Of a stretch of 64,000 bases of DNA, positions 35,888 to 45,726 are shown one piece after another. Source of the DNA: Caballeronia sp. dw_19 (lineage in GTDB: Bacteria > Pseudomonadota > Gammaproteobacteria > Burkholderiales > Burkholderiaceae); NCBI RefSeq assembly GCF_018449515.1, contig NZ_JAAVUQ010000002.1:370079-434078 (forward strand). The letters are read 5' to 3'. The stretch's first letter is position 1, and each line of letters begins with the position of its first letter. Position numbers and translations under genes: made by a program. The notes beneath the pieces were generated by a model, which worked only from the letters and a program-made list of their open reading frames with translations, was not told where the DNA came from and searched no databases.

Positions 35888-36679
35888 TCATGCCGCCTGT
35901 TCGCGCGACAAGACCGCCTGCAAAAAACTGCGCGTGCGGGCTTCGCGCGGCGCCCCGAAAATCTGTGCCGGCGGTCCCGCCTCGATCACGCTGCCATGGT
36001 CCATCACCACAACCGTGTCAGCCACATCGCGCGCAAAATTCATCTCATGCGTAACGATCAGCATGGTCATGCCTTCGCTCGCGAGAGCCTGCATGACCTG
36101 CAGCACTTCACCGACCAGTTCGGGATCGAGCGCGGACGTGGGTTCATCGAAGAGCATCACTTGCGGGCGCATCGCCAGAGCCCGTGCAATCGCCACACGC
36201 TGCTTCTGCCCACCGGATAAAGTGCCCGGGTAAACATCTGCCTTATGACCGAGCCCGACCTTCGCCAGCAGGGCGCGCGCCTGGGCGTCGGCTTCCGCCG
36301 CGCTCATGCGGGCCAGCGAGCGCGGCGCGAGCGTGACGTTCTGCAGCACGGTCAGATGCGGAAACAGGTTGAACGATTGAAATACCATGCCGACATCCCG
36401 GCGGATTCGGTTCAGGCCGTTCTCATCGATCATCCGGCCGTTGTCCACCAGCGCATGGCCACAGATCCGGACCGTGCCTTCTTCGGCCGTTTCCAGCCCG
36501 TTCAGGCAGCGCAGGAAGGTGCTCTTGCCCGAGCCGCTCGGCCCGATCACCACAATCACCTGAGACGGCTGCACGTCCATATCGATACCGTTCAGCACGC
36601 GGTTGGGTCCGAACGACTTCGCCAGTTGCCTGACTGAAACAATGGGCTCATTCATACTCATATTCACGGCCGTGCTCAT
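35888..36679 (-). CDS. Polar amino-acid ABC transporter ATPase
   Basis: A 263-residue ATPase of the GlnQ/HisP class: Walker A GPSGSGKS near residue 40, Q-loop [19 protein letters not shown], signature [18 protein letters not shown], Walker [17 protein letters not shown], and the H-loop in [16 protein letters not shown]. It begins two bases after the permease stop and is the last gene of a minus-strand operon (iclR, binding protein, permease, ATPase). Two further in-frame ATGs follow within eight codons. Confidence 0.93.
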   Translation of the reverse strand: MSTAVNMSMNEPIVSVRQLAKSFGPNRVLNGIDMDVQPSQVIVVIGPSGSGKSTFLRCLNGLETAEEGTVRICGHALVDNGRMIDENGLNRIRRDVGMVFQSFNLFPHLTVLQNVTLAPRSLARMSAAEADAQARALLAKVGLGHKADVYPGTLSGGQKQRVAIARALAMRPQVMLFDEPTSALDPELVGEVLQVMQALASEGMTMLIVTHEMNFARDVADTVVVMDHGSVIEAGPPAQIFGAPREARTRSFLQAVLSREQAA

Positions 36680-36681
36680 GG

Positions 36682-37347
36682 TCAGACTCTCCCGTCGGCA
36701 CGCAGCGATTTTTCAGTCTTGCGCAATACCAGCGACGTCGCGCTCGTCAGGATCAGGTAGATGAACGCGATCACTATGTACACCTCCAGCGACCGGTACG
36801 ACACGCTGATGATCTTCTCGCCTTCGTGCATCAGGTCGTTGATCGTCAGCAGGGAGACCAGCGCCGAGTTCTTGATCAACGCGATGAACTCGTTGCCGAG
36901 CGGCGGAATCATGCGTACGAACGCTTGCGGCAAGATCACCTTGCGCATGGCCATTCGATAAGGCATCCCAAGCGATCGCGCGGCCTCCATCTGGCCACGA
37001 TCCACCGATTGAATCGACCCTCGCACGATCTCCGACACATACGCGCCGCTATAAACGCCGAGTCCGAGCACGCCGCACGCAAACGCGGGCAGCATGATGC
37101 CGAACTGCGGCAGGCCGAAGAACAGGATGAAAAGCTGCACGAGCAAGGGCGTGCCGCGTATGAACGTGAGATAGGCGGTGCAGATGCCATAGACCACGCG
37201 GCGCTGCGGCGCGAGCCTGCCGATCCCTACCAGCAGGCCGAGCACGCAGCCAAGTACGAGTGAGCAGGCCGTGACTTCGACAGTCGTCGCAGCGCCGGTC
37301 GCGAGTGCTTCCCAGCCTGCCCATACGGGTGAAAAATCGAGCGTCAT
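36682..37347 (-). CDS. Polar amino-acid ABC transporter permease
   Basis: A 221-residue inner-membrane protein of the HisM/GlnP family with four to five membrane segments. Family block [20 protein letters not shown] lies near residue 63, and the loop [20 protein letters not shown] plus [20 protein letters not shown] are diagnostic. Single permease gene, so it probably forms a homodimer. Follows the binding-protein gene by 26 bases. Confidence 0.92.
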   Translation of the reverse strand: MTLDFSPVWAGWEALATGAATTVEVTACSLVLGCVLGLLVGIGRLAPQRRVVYGICTAYLTFIRGTPLLVQLFILFFGLPQFGIMLPAFACGVLGLGVYSGAYVSEIVRGSIQSVDRGQMEAARSLGMPYRMAMRKVILPQAFVRMIPPLGNEFIALIKNSALVSLLTINDLMHEGEKIISVSYRSLEVYIVIAFIYLILTSATSLVLRKTEKSLRADGRV

Positions 37348-37373
37348 CGGTTACTCCGGTAAGGACCGCCGCG

Positions 37374-38120
37374 TTACTGCTTGCCGAACCACTTCGTGGT
37401 GAGCGCGTCGTAGGTGCCGTTGGCGCGCAATGTCAGCAGCGCCTTGTTCATCTGCGCCGTCAGCGCGGTTTCGTCCTTGCGCAGCGCGAAGCCGTACAGC
37501 TCGGTGGTGAGTCCCTTGTCGAGTACACGCACGTTGGGTTGTACCTTCGCGTATTCCACGGCAGCGGGACGCCCGGTGACCGCGGCATCGGCGCGGCCGA
37601 TGTTCACCAGATCGAACATCTCCTGGTTCTTTTCAACCTCCACCCGCTGTACCTTCGGATAGTTGTCTTTCAGGAAGGCGACCGACTTCGTGCCGACCTG
37701 CACGGTCACTTTCTTGCCGTCGAGGTCGGCGGGCGTCTTGATCGACGTGTCGTTCTTGCGCACCAGCACGACGAGGCCGCCCTTGTAGTACGGATCGGTG
37801 AAATCGACGACATTGCGGCGCTCGTCCGTCATGTAGATGCCCGACGCGGCGACGTCGAAGCGATTCGCGATCAACCCTGGAATCAGCCCTTTGAAGTCGA
37901 TGTCCACCCATTGCACTTTCTTGCCCATGGTCTTGGCCATGGCTTCGATCAACTCGATATCGAAGCCCGTGCGCTTGCCGTCCTTGACGAATTCGAGCGG
38001 GGGAAAGGTCGCGTCGGTCGCCACGCGGATGGTGTCATCGGCGGCGCGGGCGGCGGGCGCGGCGGCCACACCAACTACAACAGCGAGCGCGAAGGCGGAA
38101 AGTGCCTGGATCAGTTTCAT
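37374..38120 (-). CDS. Periplasmic amino-acid-binding protein of ABC transporter
   Basis: A 248-residue precursor with signal peptide MKLIQALSAFALAVVVGVAA cleaved after ARA. The mature part shows the family-3 pattern IRVATDATFPPLEFVKDGKR, TGFDIELIEAMAKTMGKKV and GLIPGLIANRFDVAASGIYM. It binds a polar or basic amino acid and feeds the GlnP/GlnQ-type complex. The start at 38120 with AAGGA upstream is chosen; a longer frame to 38249 would put a non-conserved extension before the signal peptide. Confidence 0.93.
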   Translation of the reverse strand: MKLIQALSAFALAVVVGVAAAPAARAADDTIRVATDATFPPLEFVKDGKRTGFDIELIEAMAKTMGKKVQWVDIDFKGLIPGLIANRFDVAASGIYMTDERRNVVDFTDPYYKGGLVVLVRKNDTSIKTPADLDGKKVTVQVGTKSVAFLKDNYPKVQRVEVEKNQEMFDLVNIGRADAAVTGRPAAVEYAKVQPNVRVLDKGLTTELYGFALRKDETALTAQMNKALLTLRANGTYDALTTKWFGKQ

Positions 38121-38169
38121 GCTGGTTTCCTTGGATAGCGTGGACCACGCAAAGTTGAAAATAAGGGGC

Positions 38170-38910
38170 TCAAAGCTTGTAGCCGATGCGATCTGCGGCA
38201 GCGCGCGTGAGTTGCGCCAGTTCGGCTTCACGTCCCGCAATGCGAGCAACGGGCGCCATCAAGGTGATGGTTCCTTCCAGTCGTCCCGCATCCGATATAA
38301 GCGGGGCGCTCACGCCCCATACGCCTATATCGACTTCACTCTCGCTCGTCGCAAATCGCCGGCGGCGAATCTCCTCCAGTTGCACCCGTAGCGCGGCGGC
38401 GCTTTCCGCGTCGTCGGGCGCGCTGCCGGCGATCAGGACATCGGCCTTGGCTTCGGGCAGGAACGCGAGCAGTGCTTTCGCCGAGGCGCCGCGTGTCAGC
38501 GGATGCGCGCGGCCACGGGCGAACGAGCAGCGCAGCGGCTGGTCGCTTTCAATCATTGAGAGACATACGACGGCGTCGTTGATCGGGACGAGCAAGCCGA
38601 CACTCTCGCCGGTCCTTTGCACGAGCGCCTGGATCTCATCGCGGCTTTGGGTGACGAGCTGCGCGTTCTGGTCGAACCCCCACGCGAGTTGTACGCTGGA
38701 CGGACCCGGTTCGAACAGGCCGGAGTTCGCATGCTCCTGCAAGAGTCCCCACTGCTTGAGCGAGCCCAGCAGCCGGTACACAGTGGACAAAGGCGCGCCA
38801 ATATCCGCGGCGATCTGCTTGGCGCCGATCGGCCGCCCCGCACGTGCGACGCTGGTCAGCGCGTGCAGGACGCGATCGATGACGGAGGAGGATTCGGCCG
38901 GATGCTTCAT
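38170..38910 (-). CDS. IclR-family transcriptional regulator
   Basis: A 246-residue regulator. The N-terminal winged HTH includes SSVIDRVLHALTSVARAGRP, KQIAADIGAPLSTVYRLLGS and LKQWGLLQE. The C-terminal IclR effector domain contains LTRGASAKALLAFLPE and RRRRFATSESEVDIGVWGVS. It lies 49 bases upstream of the binding-protein gene on the same strand, so it is probably the first gene of, and a controller of, the amino-acid transport operon. ATG at 38910 or TTG at 38931 are both possible starts; neither has a clear ribosome site. Confidence 0.88.
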   Translation of the reverse strand: MKHPAESSSVIDRVLHALTSVARAGRPIGAKQIAADIGAPLSTVYRLLGSLKQWGLLQEHANSGLFEPGPSSVQLAWGFDQNAQLVTQSRDEIQALVQRTGESVGLLVPINDAVVCLSMIESDQPLRCSFARGRAHPLTRGASAKALLAFLPEAKADVLIAGSAPDDAESAAALRVQLEEIRRRRFATSESEVDIGVWGVSAPLISDAGRLEGTITLMAPVARIAGREAELAQLTRAAADRIGYKL

Positions 38911-39118
38911 GACGGAAGTTTCACTCGCCAATTCTCAAAAAAAGAAATCAATTCTTATCAGATGAGAAAATGACCCGACGAGGCCAGTTTCCCCTTCGGC
39001 GCTGCACGATGATCGGCAAAAAAGTCCGGCTTGCAGGAGAATCCGGGCGTTGTCCAAAGGAATTGCCTGGCTGCAAAGCCGGCTGAAAGCCCCCGCGCTG
39101 CACCCCAAGGACCGAGAC

Positions 39119-40015
39119 ATGGACTATCTGACAAGCCTCAAAGTGTTCCGCGCGGTCGTGGAGGCGAAGAGTTTCACGCGCGCCGCCGATCTGCTTGGCG
39201 TGTCGCCGCCGGTCGTGTCGCGCGCCATCGCCACGCTCGAGCAACGGCTGGGCAACCGGCTCTTTCACCGCACCACACGCCACATCTCTTTGACCGAGAC
39301 CGCCGAGCAATTCTTCGCGGGCTGTTCACGCGTGCTGGATGAACTCGACGCGCTGGAGGCGCAGGCGTCGGATCGCACCAGTGATCCGACCGGCATGCTG
39401 CGACTGGTCGCTCACACGACGGCGACAGTCAACCGGCTGGTCCCGCTGATCGCCACTTTCCGCCGTCGATACCCGCTGATCGGACTCGACGTCACGCTGA
39501 CCGAGCGTCCCGTGGACCTGGTGGCGGACGGTTATGACCTTGGTGTCGTGCTGCCCTTCATGCTGACCAGCGACACGACCGTCACGCGCCTGCTCGAGCG
39601 CATTCCGCTCGTCATTGTGGTGACGCCTGGATATCTGGAAGGCAAGCAGCGGCCGATGCATCCGTCCGCGCTCGCCGGGCTTGAGTTCGTCGCCATGCAT
39701 GCGTCGATCCGCAAGCCCATGCTGACGTTCCGGCTGGATGGCGGCGAGCAGATCACGGTGCCGCTGAAGGCGGACGTGACGTCGAACAACGCGGTGCTCA
39801 ACCGCGAACTGGTGCTGGAGGGCTTCGGCCTGGGTGTATTGCCTTCTGCGCTGGTTCGCGACGAACTGGCGTCCGGCAAGCTGGTGTCGTTGCTGGACGA
39901 CTTCGAGATCGTCGATGGCGCGATCGAGATTCGTCTGGCTTACAGCAGTCGCACATTGCTGCCGGCCAAGGTGCGGGCGTTCATTGAACACGCGGTGGAA
40001 TTCTTCGAAGCCTGA
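39119..40015 (+). CDS. LysR-family transcriptional regulator
   Basis: A 298-residue regulator starting MDYLTSLKVFRAVVEAKSFT. The HTH segment is AADLLGVSPPVVSRAIATLE, followed by RLFHRTTRHISLTETAEQFF, the typical CrgA/DsdC-like branch. The effector-binding domain extends to the end. AAGGA seven bases before the ATG at 39119 supports this start over 39050. It is divergent from the IclR gene across 208 bases. No obvious target; candidates are the flanking operons. Confidence 0.9.
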   Translation: MDYLTSLKVFRAVVEAKSFTRAADLLGVSPPVVSRAIATLEQRLGNRLFHRTTRHISLTETAEQFFAGCSRVLDELDALEAQASDRTSDPTGMLRLVAHTTATVNRLVPLIATFRRRYPLIGLDVTLTERPVDLVADGYDLGVVLPFMLTSDTTVTRLLERIPLVIVVTPGYLEGKQRPMHPSALAGLEFVAMHASIRKPMLTFRLDGGEQITVPLKADVTSNNAVLNRELVLEGFGLGVLPSALVRDELASGKLVSLLDDFEIVDGAIEIRLAYSSRTLLPAKVRAFIEHAVEFFEA

Positions 40016-40105
40016 GCGAAGCGGCCAGGCTTTCATTTTAATTTCACATCAATTTCCTTTCGATTGTTGACGGATTCGTCATCAATTTGATGTGCGCGAT
40101 AACGA

Positions 40106-40146
40106 TTGACTACGTGCATATGCACACTTAATCTGTGCACATGCAC
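40106..40146 (+). promoter_or_regulatory. marR promoter with operator palindromes; likely leaderless transcript
   Basis: TTGACT (40106-40111), 17-bp spacer, TAATCT (40129-40134) make a near-consensus promoter whose expected start coincides with the marR ATG at 40141. A perfect palindrome GTGCATATGCAC (40114-40125) lies in the spacer. A second near-copy GTGCACATGCAC (40135-40146) covers the start codon, 21 bp away (two helical turns). This fits autorepression by MarR. Confidence 0.75.
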
Positions 40147-40563
40147 ACACGACCTCCCAGACACGACGACTGTTTTGCAGTTCGCCAGGCTGCGCGGCAC
40201 ATCTCGCAGTTGTACGAGCGGCATTTGTCGGCGGTGCAGATCACGCCGACGCAATTCAGCATCGTCTCCGCGCTTGCACGCACGCCGGACATGACGATGG
40301 CGGAACTCGCGCAGGCCATGGTGATGGAGCGCACGACGCTGGTCCGGGTGCTGCAGCCGTTGCTGCGCAGCGGGCTTGTCCTGGCGGAGCTGGGCGGACC
40401 TTGCCAGCGGCGTTTGCAGTTGACGCTGACCGAAGGCGGACGGACGAAGCTCGCCGACGCGCTGCAGCACTGGCAGGCAGCACAAGAAGAATTCGAGGCA
40501 AAGTTCGGGCGCCGGCAGGCGGCACGTCTGCGGCGCGAACTGTTCCGCCTGACCAGCGAGTGA
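40141..40563 (+). CDS. MarR-family transcriptional repressor
   Basis: A 140-residue protein of normal MarR length. The winged HTH includes MTMAELAQAMVMERTTLVRV followed by LQPLLRSGLV and the wing CQRRLQLTLTEGGRTKL. It probably represses the efflux operon that follows 61 bases downstream and its own gene, and is released by small aromatic or drug-like ligands. ATG at 40141 is preferred; GTG two codons earlier is possible. No Shine-Dalgarno is present, which agrees with a leaderless mRNA from the promoter at 40106. Confidence 0.88.
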   Translation: MHTRPPRHDDCFAVRQAARHISQLYERHLSAVQITPTQFSIVSALARTPDMTMAELAQAMVMERTTLVRVLQPLLRSGLVLAELGGPCQRRLQLTLTEGGRTKLADALQHWQAAQEEFEAKFGRRQAARLRRELFRLTSE

Positions 40564-40624
40564 GCCACGCGAGCCATTCGTCACCCCCGCATGAAGAGTT
40601 CGACGCAACCAACAGGACCTACCG

Positions 40625-41725
40625 ATGACCACTCCTTCCACGCCGATTATCTCCACCGCCGCGCCCACGGCTGAGCGCGGAGCGCGGCGGCCTTTTCGAC
40701 TCGGCTGGATGCCGCTCGCGATCATCGTTGTGGTGATCGTGATCGCTGCCGCGGCGACGTACTGGTTCACCGTGTTGCGCTTCGTTCAAAGTACGGACGA
40801 CGCGTACGTTGGTGGCAACGTGACGGTGATGGCGCCGAAGGTGAACGGCTTCGTTACCGAACTGCTCGTCACCGATAACCAGCGCGTGAAAGCGAACCAG
40901 GTGCTGATCCGGCTCGACTCACGGGACTACGACGCGAGGCTTGCACAGGCCAATGCAGACGTGCAGGGCGCGCGTGCTGCAGTCGCGGAACTCGAAGCGA
41001 AGCAGCAACTACAGGCCGCCGTGATCAACCAGAGCCAGGCAGAGGTGCGGGCATCGGCGGCGGAAGTTACGCGCAGTGCGTCCGACCAGGTGCGTTACCG
41101 GCAACTCGTCAAGGACGAGGCGGTATCGGACCAGGTGGTCGAACGCGCCGACGCGGATTACCTGAAGGCCCGCGCCACGCTCGATAACAGCAACGCAGCG
41201 GCGCTTGCCTCGCAACGCCAGCTCGCCGTGCTTGCCGCACAGATAGACGACGCCCGCGCGCGTGTCGCAACCGCTGAAGCGTTGCGGCGCGTAGCGGAAC
41301 TGAACGTGGAGTACACGACCATCCGCGCGCCTGTCGACGGTTATGTCGGCAACCGGACGGCGCGCGTGGGCATGCTCGCGAACACGGGGGCGTCGCTGCT
41401 GACGATCGTGCCCGCCGACGGCTTGTGGATCGATGCGAACTTCAAGGAGGACCAGCTCAAGAAGATGCATGTGGGCGACCGCGTGGACGTTGAACTCGAC
41501 GCCTCCAGCGGGACCTTTCAAGGTCATGTAGAAAGCCTGGCGCCAGCGACGGGTGCGACGTTCAGCGTACTGCCGCCCGAGAACGCGACCGGCAACTTCA
41601 CGAAGATCGTGCAGCGCGTCCCGGTGCGGATTCGCCTCGACGTACCGAAGGACATGCAGAACGTGTTGCGCGCCGGTCTTTCGGCGACGGTCAAGGTTCA
41701 CCTCGACAGCGCGAGCCGTTCATGA
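40625..41725 (+). CDS. emrA: EmrA/HlyD-type membrane-fusion protein of efflux pump
   Basis: A 366-residue periplasmic adaptor anchored by one N-terminal helix (LAIIVVVIVIAAAATYWFTV, about residues 31-52). The biotinyl-lipoyl-like half-motifs are STDDAYVGGNVTVMAPKVNG and INQSQAEVRASAAEV within a coiled coil. TTIRAPVDGYVGNRTARVGM and the beta-barrel segment with VPADGLWIDANFKEDQLKKM complete the pattern. It links the inner-membrane transporter EmrB to the outer-membrane channel. AGGA lies upstream of the ATG, and the stop overlaps emrB by four bases. Confidence 0.92.
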   Translation: MTTPSTPIISTAAPTAERGARRPFRLGWMPLAIIVVVIVIAAAATYWFTVLRFVQSTDDAYVGGNVTVMAPKVNGFVTELLVTDNQRVKANQVLIRLDSRDYDARLAQANADVQGARAAVAELEAKQQLQAAVINQSQAEVRASAAEVTRSASDQVRYRQLVKDEAVSDQVVERADADYLKARATLDNSNAAALASQRQLAVLAAQIDDARARVATAEALRRVAELNVEYTTIRAPVDGYVGNRTARVGMLANTGASLLTIVPADGLWIDANFKEDQLKKMHVGDRVDVELDASSGTFQGHVESLAPATGATFSVLPPENATGNFTKIVQRVPVRIRLDVPKDMQNVLRAGLSATVKVHLDSASRS

Positions 41726-43296
41726 GCCCCGCCGTTCCGTTGAACCCCGCCAACCAGCCCACGAGACAGCGCATTTTCGCGTTCGCACTGATGTGCCTGG
41801 GCTTCTTCATGGCGACGCTGGACATCCAGATCGTGGCGTCGTCGCTGAAGGAAATCGGCGGCGGTTTGTCGGCGAGCCAGGACGAACTTTCGTGGGTTCA
41901 GACCTCGTACCTGATCGCGGAAATCCTGGTGATCCCGATGTCCGGCTGGCTCTCCAAAGTGTTTTCCACGCGCTGGCTGTTCGTGGCTTCCGCGGTCGGT
42001 TTCACCGTCACGAGCATGCTGTGCGGCCTCGCATGGGACATCAATTCGATGATCATTTTCCGCGGCCTGCAAGGTGCGCTCGGAGCCGCGATGATCCCGA
42101 CGGTTTTCACTACGGCATTCGTGCTGTTCCCCGGCAAGCAGCGGCTGATTGCATCGACGACGATCGGCGCGCTCGCTTCTCTCGCCCCGGCGATTGGCCC
42201 CGTGATCGGCGGATGGATCACGTCGCAATGGTCGTGGCACTGGCTGTTCTATCTGAACCTCGTGCCGGGACTGATCGTCGCGATCATGGTGCCGAAGTTC
42301 GTGCACATCGACGAACCTGATTTGTCGTTATTGAAGAAAGGCGACTACCTGGGCATCGCATTGATGTCGGGTTTTCTCGGCTGCCTTGAATACGTGCTCG
42401 AAGAAGGCCCACGCAAGAACTGGTTCGGCGACGATGTGATCATCACCTGCACGTGGATCTCCGCTATCTGTGGCTTCCTGTTTCTTGTGCACGCATTCAC
42501 TGCGAAAGATCCCGTTGTCGATCTGCGCGCGCTCGCGGTCAGGAACTTTGCAATTGGCTGTTTGCTGTCGTTCGTGACGGGCATCGGCATCTTCGTCGCG
42601 GTGTTTCTCACGCCGCTGTTCCTCAGCCGCGTGCGTGAACTGGATTCGCTGCAGATCGGGATTGCGTTGCTGTCGGTAGGTGTTTTTCAGTTGCTTGCGC
42701 TCGGCGCCTATGCGTTCGCTTCCCGTCTGATCGACATGCGCTGGTGTCTGCTCTTCGGCCTCGTGTGTTTTGGTCTTGGCTGCTACTTCTACGTGCCGCT
42801 TACGAACGACTGGGGCTGGCAGCAACTGCTATTGCCGCAGGCGCTGCGCGGTATTGGCCAGCAGTTCGCGGTGCCGCCTATCGTGACAATGGCGCTGGGC
42901 TCGCTGCCGCAATCGCGCCTGAAGTCGGCGAGCGGACTGTTCAACCTGATGCGTAATCTCGGCGGCGCGATTGGCATTGCGGTCAGCGCGACCATGCTCA
43001 ACGACCGGCTGAATTTTCACTATCTGCGCATCAGCGAGCGCGTCACGACGGGAAGTCCGGAGACGGAAGCGTTCTTGTCGAGGCAATTCACGCACTGGGG
43101 ATCGGTGGCCGGAGATGCGCTGAACGCGACCAACGCGGGCCTTGCCAACCTGCATGCACTGGTGTTCCGCGAAGCGCTGGTGATGACCTTCTCCGACACC
43201 TTCTACGTACTCGCGATGTGCTTCGCGGTCGGCATAGTCAGCGTGATTTTCGTGCGGCCCATTGGCGCCGCGCCGCCTTCTCCTGACGCTCATTGA
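41722..43296 (+). CDS. emrB: EmrB/QacA-type (DHA2) MFS drug exporter
   Basis: A 524-residue MFS protein with 14 predicted membrane segments. DHA2 motifs include FFMATLDIQIVASSLKEIGG in helix 1, WVQTSYLIAEILVIPMSGWL, and motif C GALASLAPAIGPVIGGWI. Together with EmrA and the outer-membrane factor it expels hydrophobic compounds across both membranes, driven by protons. Starts within the end of emrA (ATGA overlap). The exact drug spectrum cannot be read. Confidence 0.93.
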   Translation: MSPAVPLNPANQPTRQRIFAFALMCLGFFMATLDIQIVASSLKEIGGGLSASQDELSWVQTSYLIAEILVIPMSGWLSKVFSTRWLFVASAVGFTVTSMLCGLAWDINSMIIFRGLQGALGAAMIPTVFTTAFVLFPGKQRLIASTTIGALASLAPAIGPVIGGWITSQWSWHWLFYLNLVPGLIVAIMVPKFVHIDEPDLSLLKKGDYLGIALMSGFLGCLEYVLEEGPRKNWFGDDVIITCTWISAICGFLFLVHAFTAKDPVVDLRALAVRNFAIGCLLSFVTGIGIFVAVFLTPLFLSRVRELDSLQIGIALLSVGVFQLLALGAYAFASRLIDMRWCLLFGLVCFGLGCYFYVPLTNDWGWQQLLLPQALRGIGQQFAVPPIVTMALGSLPQSRLKSASGLFNLMRNLGGAIGIAVSATMLNDRLNFHYLRISERVTTGSPETEAFLSRQFTHWGSVAGDALNATNAGLANLHALVFREALVMTFSDTFYVLAMCFAVGIVSVIFVRPIGAAPPSPDAH

Positions 43297-43304
43297 GGTC
43301 GACC

Positions 43305-44708
43305 ATGTATAAGATTTTATTGGCGCTGGCAGCAAGCATGACGCTCGCGGCGTGCGCCGTGCAACCCGCGAGCCATGCGGATTTACCGTCGACCGTACAG
43401 TCGATAGCGCCCGCTAACTGGAGCGCCGACGCGCCGCAAGACAACCTGGATGCCACCGCGTGGTGGCAGCAATTCGGCGACCCGGTGTTGCATGAACTGG
43501 TGAGCTCGGTGCTGAGCCAGAACCTGGATGTTCAAGCAGCACTGGAGCGGGTGAAGCAGGCGCAGGCCGTGACCACGCAGCGTCGTGCTGCGCTTCTTCC
43601 GGAGCTTGACGCGACCGGCACCGCTGCTGATGCACGCCAGAACGCGCCGCCGCCGCTGGGCTATGTTCGTCAGGCGGGCTTCGGTGTAACACTCGGCTGG
43701 ACGCCCGACGTATTCGGCGGCGAGCGCCTTGAGTTGCTGGCGGCACAAGCGCAATTGACCGGCCGTCAACATGATGTCGATGCGCTTCGTCTCGCGCTAG
43801 CGGCAAATACGGCATCGGCGTATGTGGATCTGCGCTGGGCGCAAAGCGAGCAAAAGATCCTGCAGGACAATATCGCGATCCGGGAACGTGCGCTGCGCCT
43901 GACGCAAGAACGCATGCAATACGGGCTCTCGCCGCGCCTTGACGTCACGCGCGCGCAGAACCAGTTGAGCGAGTTGCAGGCGCGTCTGCCGCGTGCCGAC
44001 GCCACCATTCAGCATCAGCTAAGTTTAATCGCGGTGTACTCGGGTCGCACGCCGGAATCCGTGGATGCGTTAGTGCTCGCGACGCCGGGGACCATTCCGA
44101 CACCGTCGAACGCGGTGCCCCAGATGCTGCCCTCGGAAGCGCTGCTGCGTCGTCCCGATGTCCGCAGTGCCTACGCCGAGCTCACGCAACGCGCGGCGGA
44201 AGTGGGCGTTGCGCAAGCGGACCGCTATCCGAAGTTCTCGCTGCAACTGACCGACGGTTTGCTGGCGTCGTCGTATCTTGGCTTGCCCACGCTCACCGAC
44301 AACCTCTTCAGCGCAGCGCTCAATGCGACCAGTCCTATCTTCAATGCGGGACGCATCACGGCTGGCATCGAGCAGAGCCAAAGCCGCATGCGTGAGTCCG
44401 ATCTGCGTCTCCGGCAGACCATGCTGCAAGCGTTGAAAGACGTGGAGGACACGCGAACCGATCTTGTCGGCACGTCGGAACAGGCCGACCGCCTGAAGGA
44501 AGCATTGCAATCCTCCGACCAGTCGCTGCGCCTGTCCACTCAACTTTATAAGGGCGGTGCGAGCGGTTTCCTCGATGTACTCGCGGCACAGGAAGCGTAT
44601 CTGCAGGACTCGGATGCGCTGAACCAGGCGAGGCGTGAACACGCGCTGGCAGCGGTCGCGTTGTACCGTTCGCTCGGCGGCGGCTGGAGCGAAGCCAGGC
44701 AAGAGTGA
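43305..44708 (+). CDS. RND/MFS-type outer-membrane efflux lipoprotein (NodT family)
   Basis: A 467-residue outer-membrane factor. It has a lipoprotein signal peptide MYKILLALAASMTLAAC with the lipobox cysteine at residue 17. Two repeated OEP domains contain WWQQFGDPVLHELVSSVLSQ, the long coiled-coil segments, and LRRPDVRSAYAELTQRAAEV. It is the TolC-like exit duct for the EmrAB pump. GAGG six bases before the ATG at 43305 is the reason for choosing it over 43293. Last gene of the operon. Confidence 0.92.
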   Translation: MYKILLALAASMTLAACAVQPASHADLPSTVQSIAPANWSADAPQDNLDATAWWQQFGDPVLHELVSSVLSQNLDVQAALERVKQAQAVTTQRRAALLPELDATGTAADARQNAPPPLGYVRQAGFGVTLGWTPDVFGGERLELLAAQAQLTGRQHDVDALRLALAANTASAYVDLRWAQSEQKILQDNIAIRERALRLTQERMQYGLSPRLDVTRAQNQLSELQARLPRADATIQHQLSLIAVYSGRTPESVDALVLATPGTIPTPSNAVPQMLPSEALLRRPDVRSAYAELTQRAAEVGVAQADRYPKFSLQLTDGLLASSYLGLPTLTDNLFSAALNATSPIFNAGRITAGIEQSQSRMRESDLRLRQTMLQALKDVEDTRTDLVGTSEQADRLKEALQSSDQSLRLSTQLYKGGASGFLDVLAAQEAYLQDSDALNQARREHALAAVALYRSLGGGWSEARQE

Positions 44709-44784
44709 CGAAGCAGGAGTAATGCGTAGTGCATGCCTCGGGTAACATCGGACATCTTTTGTGTTCATTTGCTTAACCACCCGC

Positions 44785-45723
44785 ATGGCACTCAAAAACC
44801 TGTTGAGACGGCTTGACCTGACCACGCTGCAGCTTTTCCTCGCGGTCTACGAGGAGGGCACGCTGACTCGCGCGGCCGAGCGCGAGGCGATTGCGATATC
44901 GGCCGCGAGCAAGCGGCTGCTCGAACTCGAACAGGCCGTGGGCGCGACGCTGTTTGTCCGCCGGGCACGGGGCATGGAGCTCACGCCCGCTGGCGAAACC
45001 CTGCTGCATCACGCGCGCCGCGTGTTGCGCGATGTCGAGAACATCGGGATCGAGTTGGCCGAACACGCGACCGGCGTGCGCGGTTATGTCCGCATGATGG
45101 CGAACCTTTCGGCTATCGTTGAATTCCTTCCTGAAGACCTGCGGGCGTTCTTCTCGATGAACGAGCGCATCAAGCTCGACCTGGAAGAGCGCCCGAGCAG
45201 CGGCGTGGTGCAAGGCATAGCGGACAGCCTCGCCGACGTCGGCATCTGCTCAGGCGAAGCCGATACGCGCGGCCTCGATGTCTCGCACTACCGGCACGAC
45301 TTGCTGGTCGTGGTGATGCGCCAGGATCATGCGCTCGCGGTCCGCGAGCAGGTCACGTTCGTCGAAACGCTGGATAGCGATTACGTCGGGCTGCATGCGG
45401 CCAGCTCCATCAACCTGCGCACGCAAACGGCCGCGCGTCAGGCGGGTAAACCATTGAGGCTGCGCATCCAGGTGCCGGGTTTCGATGGCGTCTGCCGCAT
45501 GGTGCAGGCTGGTCTGGGCATCAGCGTGCTGCCGCTGAAGGTCTTCAACACTGTTGGCCGTCCGCTCGGACTCACAGCCGTCATGCTCGACGAAACCTGG
45601 AGGCAGCGCGATCTGATAGTCGTAGTACGCGATGTTGCCGGACTCCCGCCAGTGAGCCGGATGCTGTTCGATCATCTGCTTGCCGTGGAGCACACAGAGC
45701 ACGAAGGGCAGAAGGGCGGCTGA
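44785..45723 (+). CDS. LysR-family transcriptional regulator
   Basis: A 312-residue regulator starting MALKNLLRRLDLTTLQLFLA. The HTH lies in TRAAEREAIAISAASKRLLE, with LFVRRARGMELTPAGETLLH after it, and an effector domain in the C-terminal two-thirds. Adjacent downstream genes on the same strand are a CoA-transferase and an MFS transporter, which it may control. No strong ribosome site precedes either candidate start (44761 or 44785); the second fits the family start. Confidence 0.88.
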   Translation: MALKNLLRRLDLTTLQLFLAVYEEGTLTRAAEREAIAISAASKRLLELEQAVGATLFVRRARGMELTPAGETLLHHARRVLRDVENIGIELAEHATGVRGYVRMMANLSAIVEFLPEDLRAFFSMNERIKLDLEERPSSGVVQGIADSLADVGICSGEADTRGLDVSHYRHDLLVVVMRQDHALAVREQVTFVETLDSDYVGLHAASSINLRTQTAARQAGKPLRLRIQVPGFDGVCRMVQAGLGISVLPLKVFNTVGRPLGLTAVMLDETWRQRDLIVVVRDVAGLPPVSRMLFDHLLAVEHTEHEGQKGG

Positions 45724-45726
45724 GCG

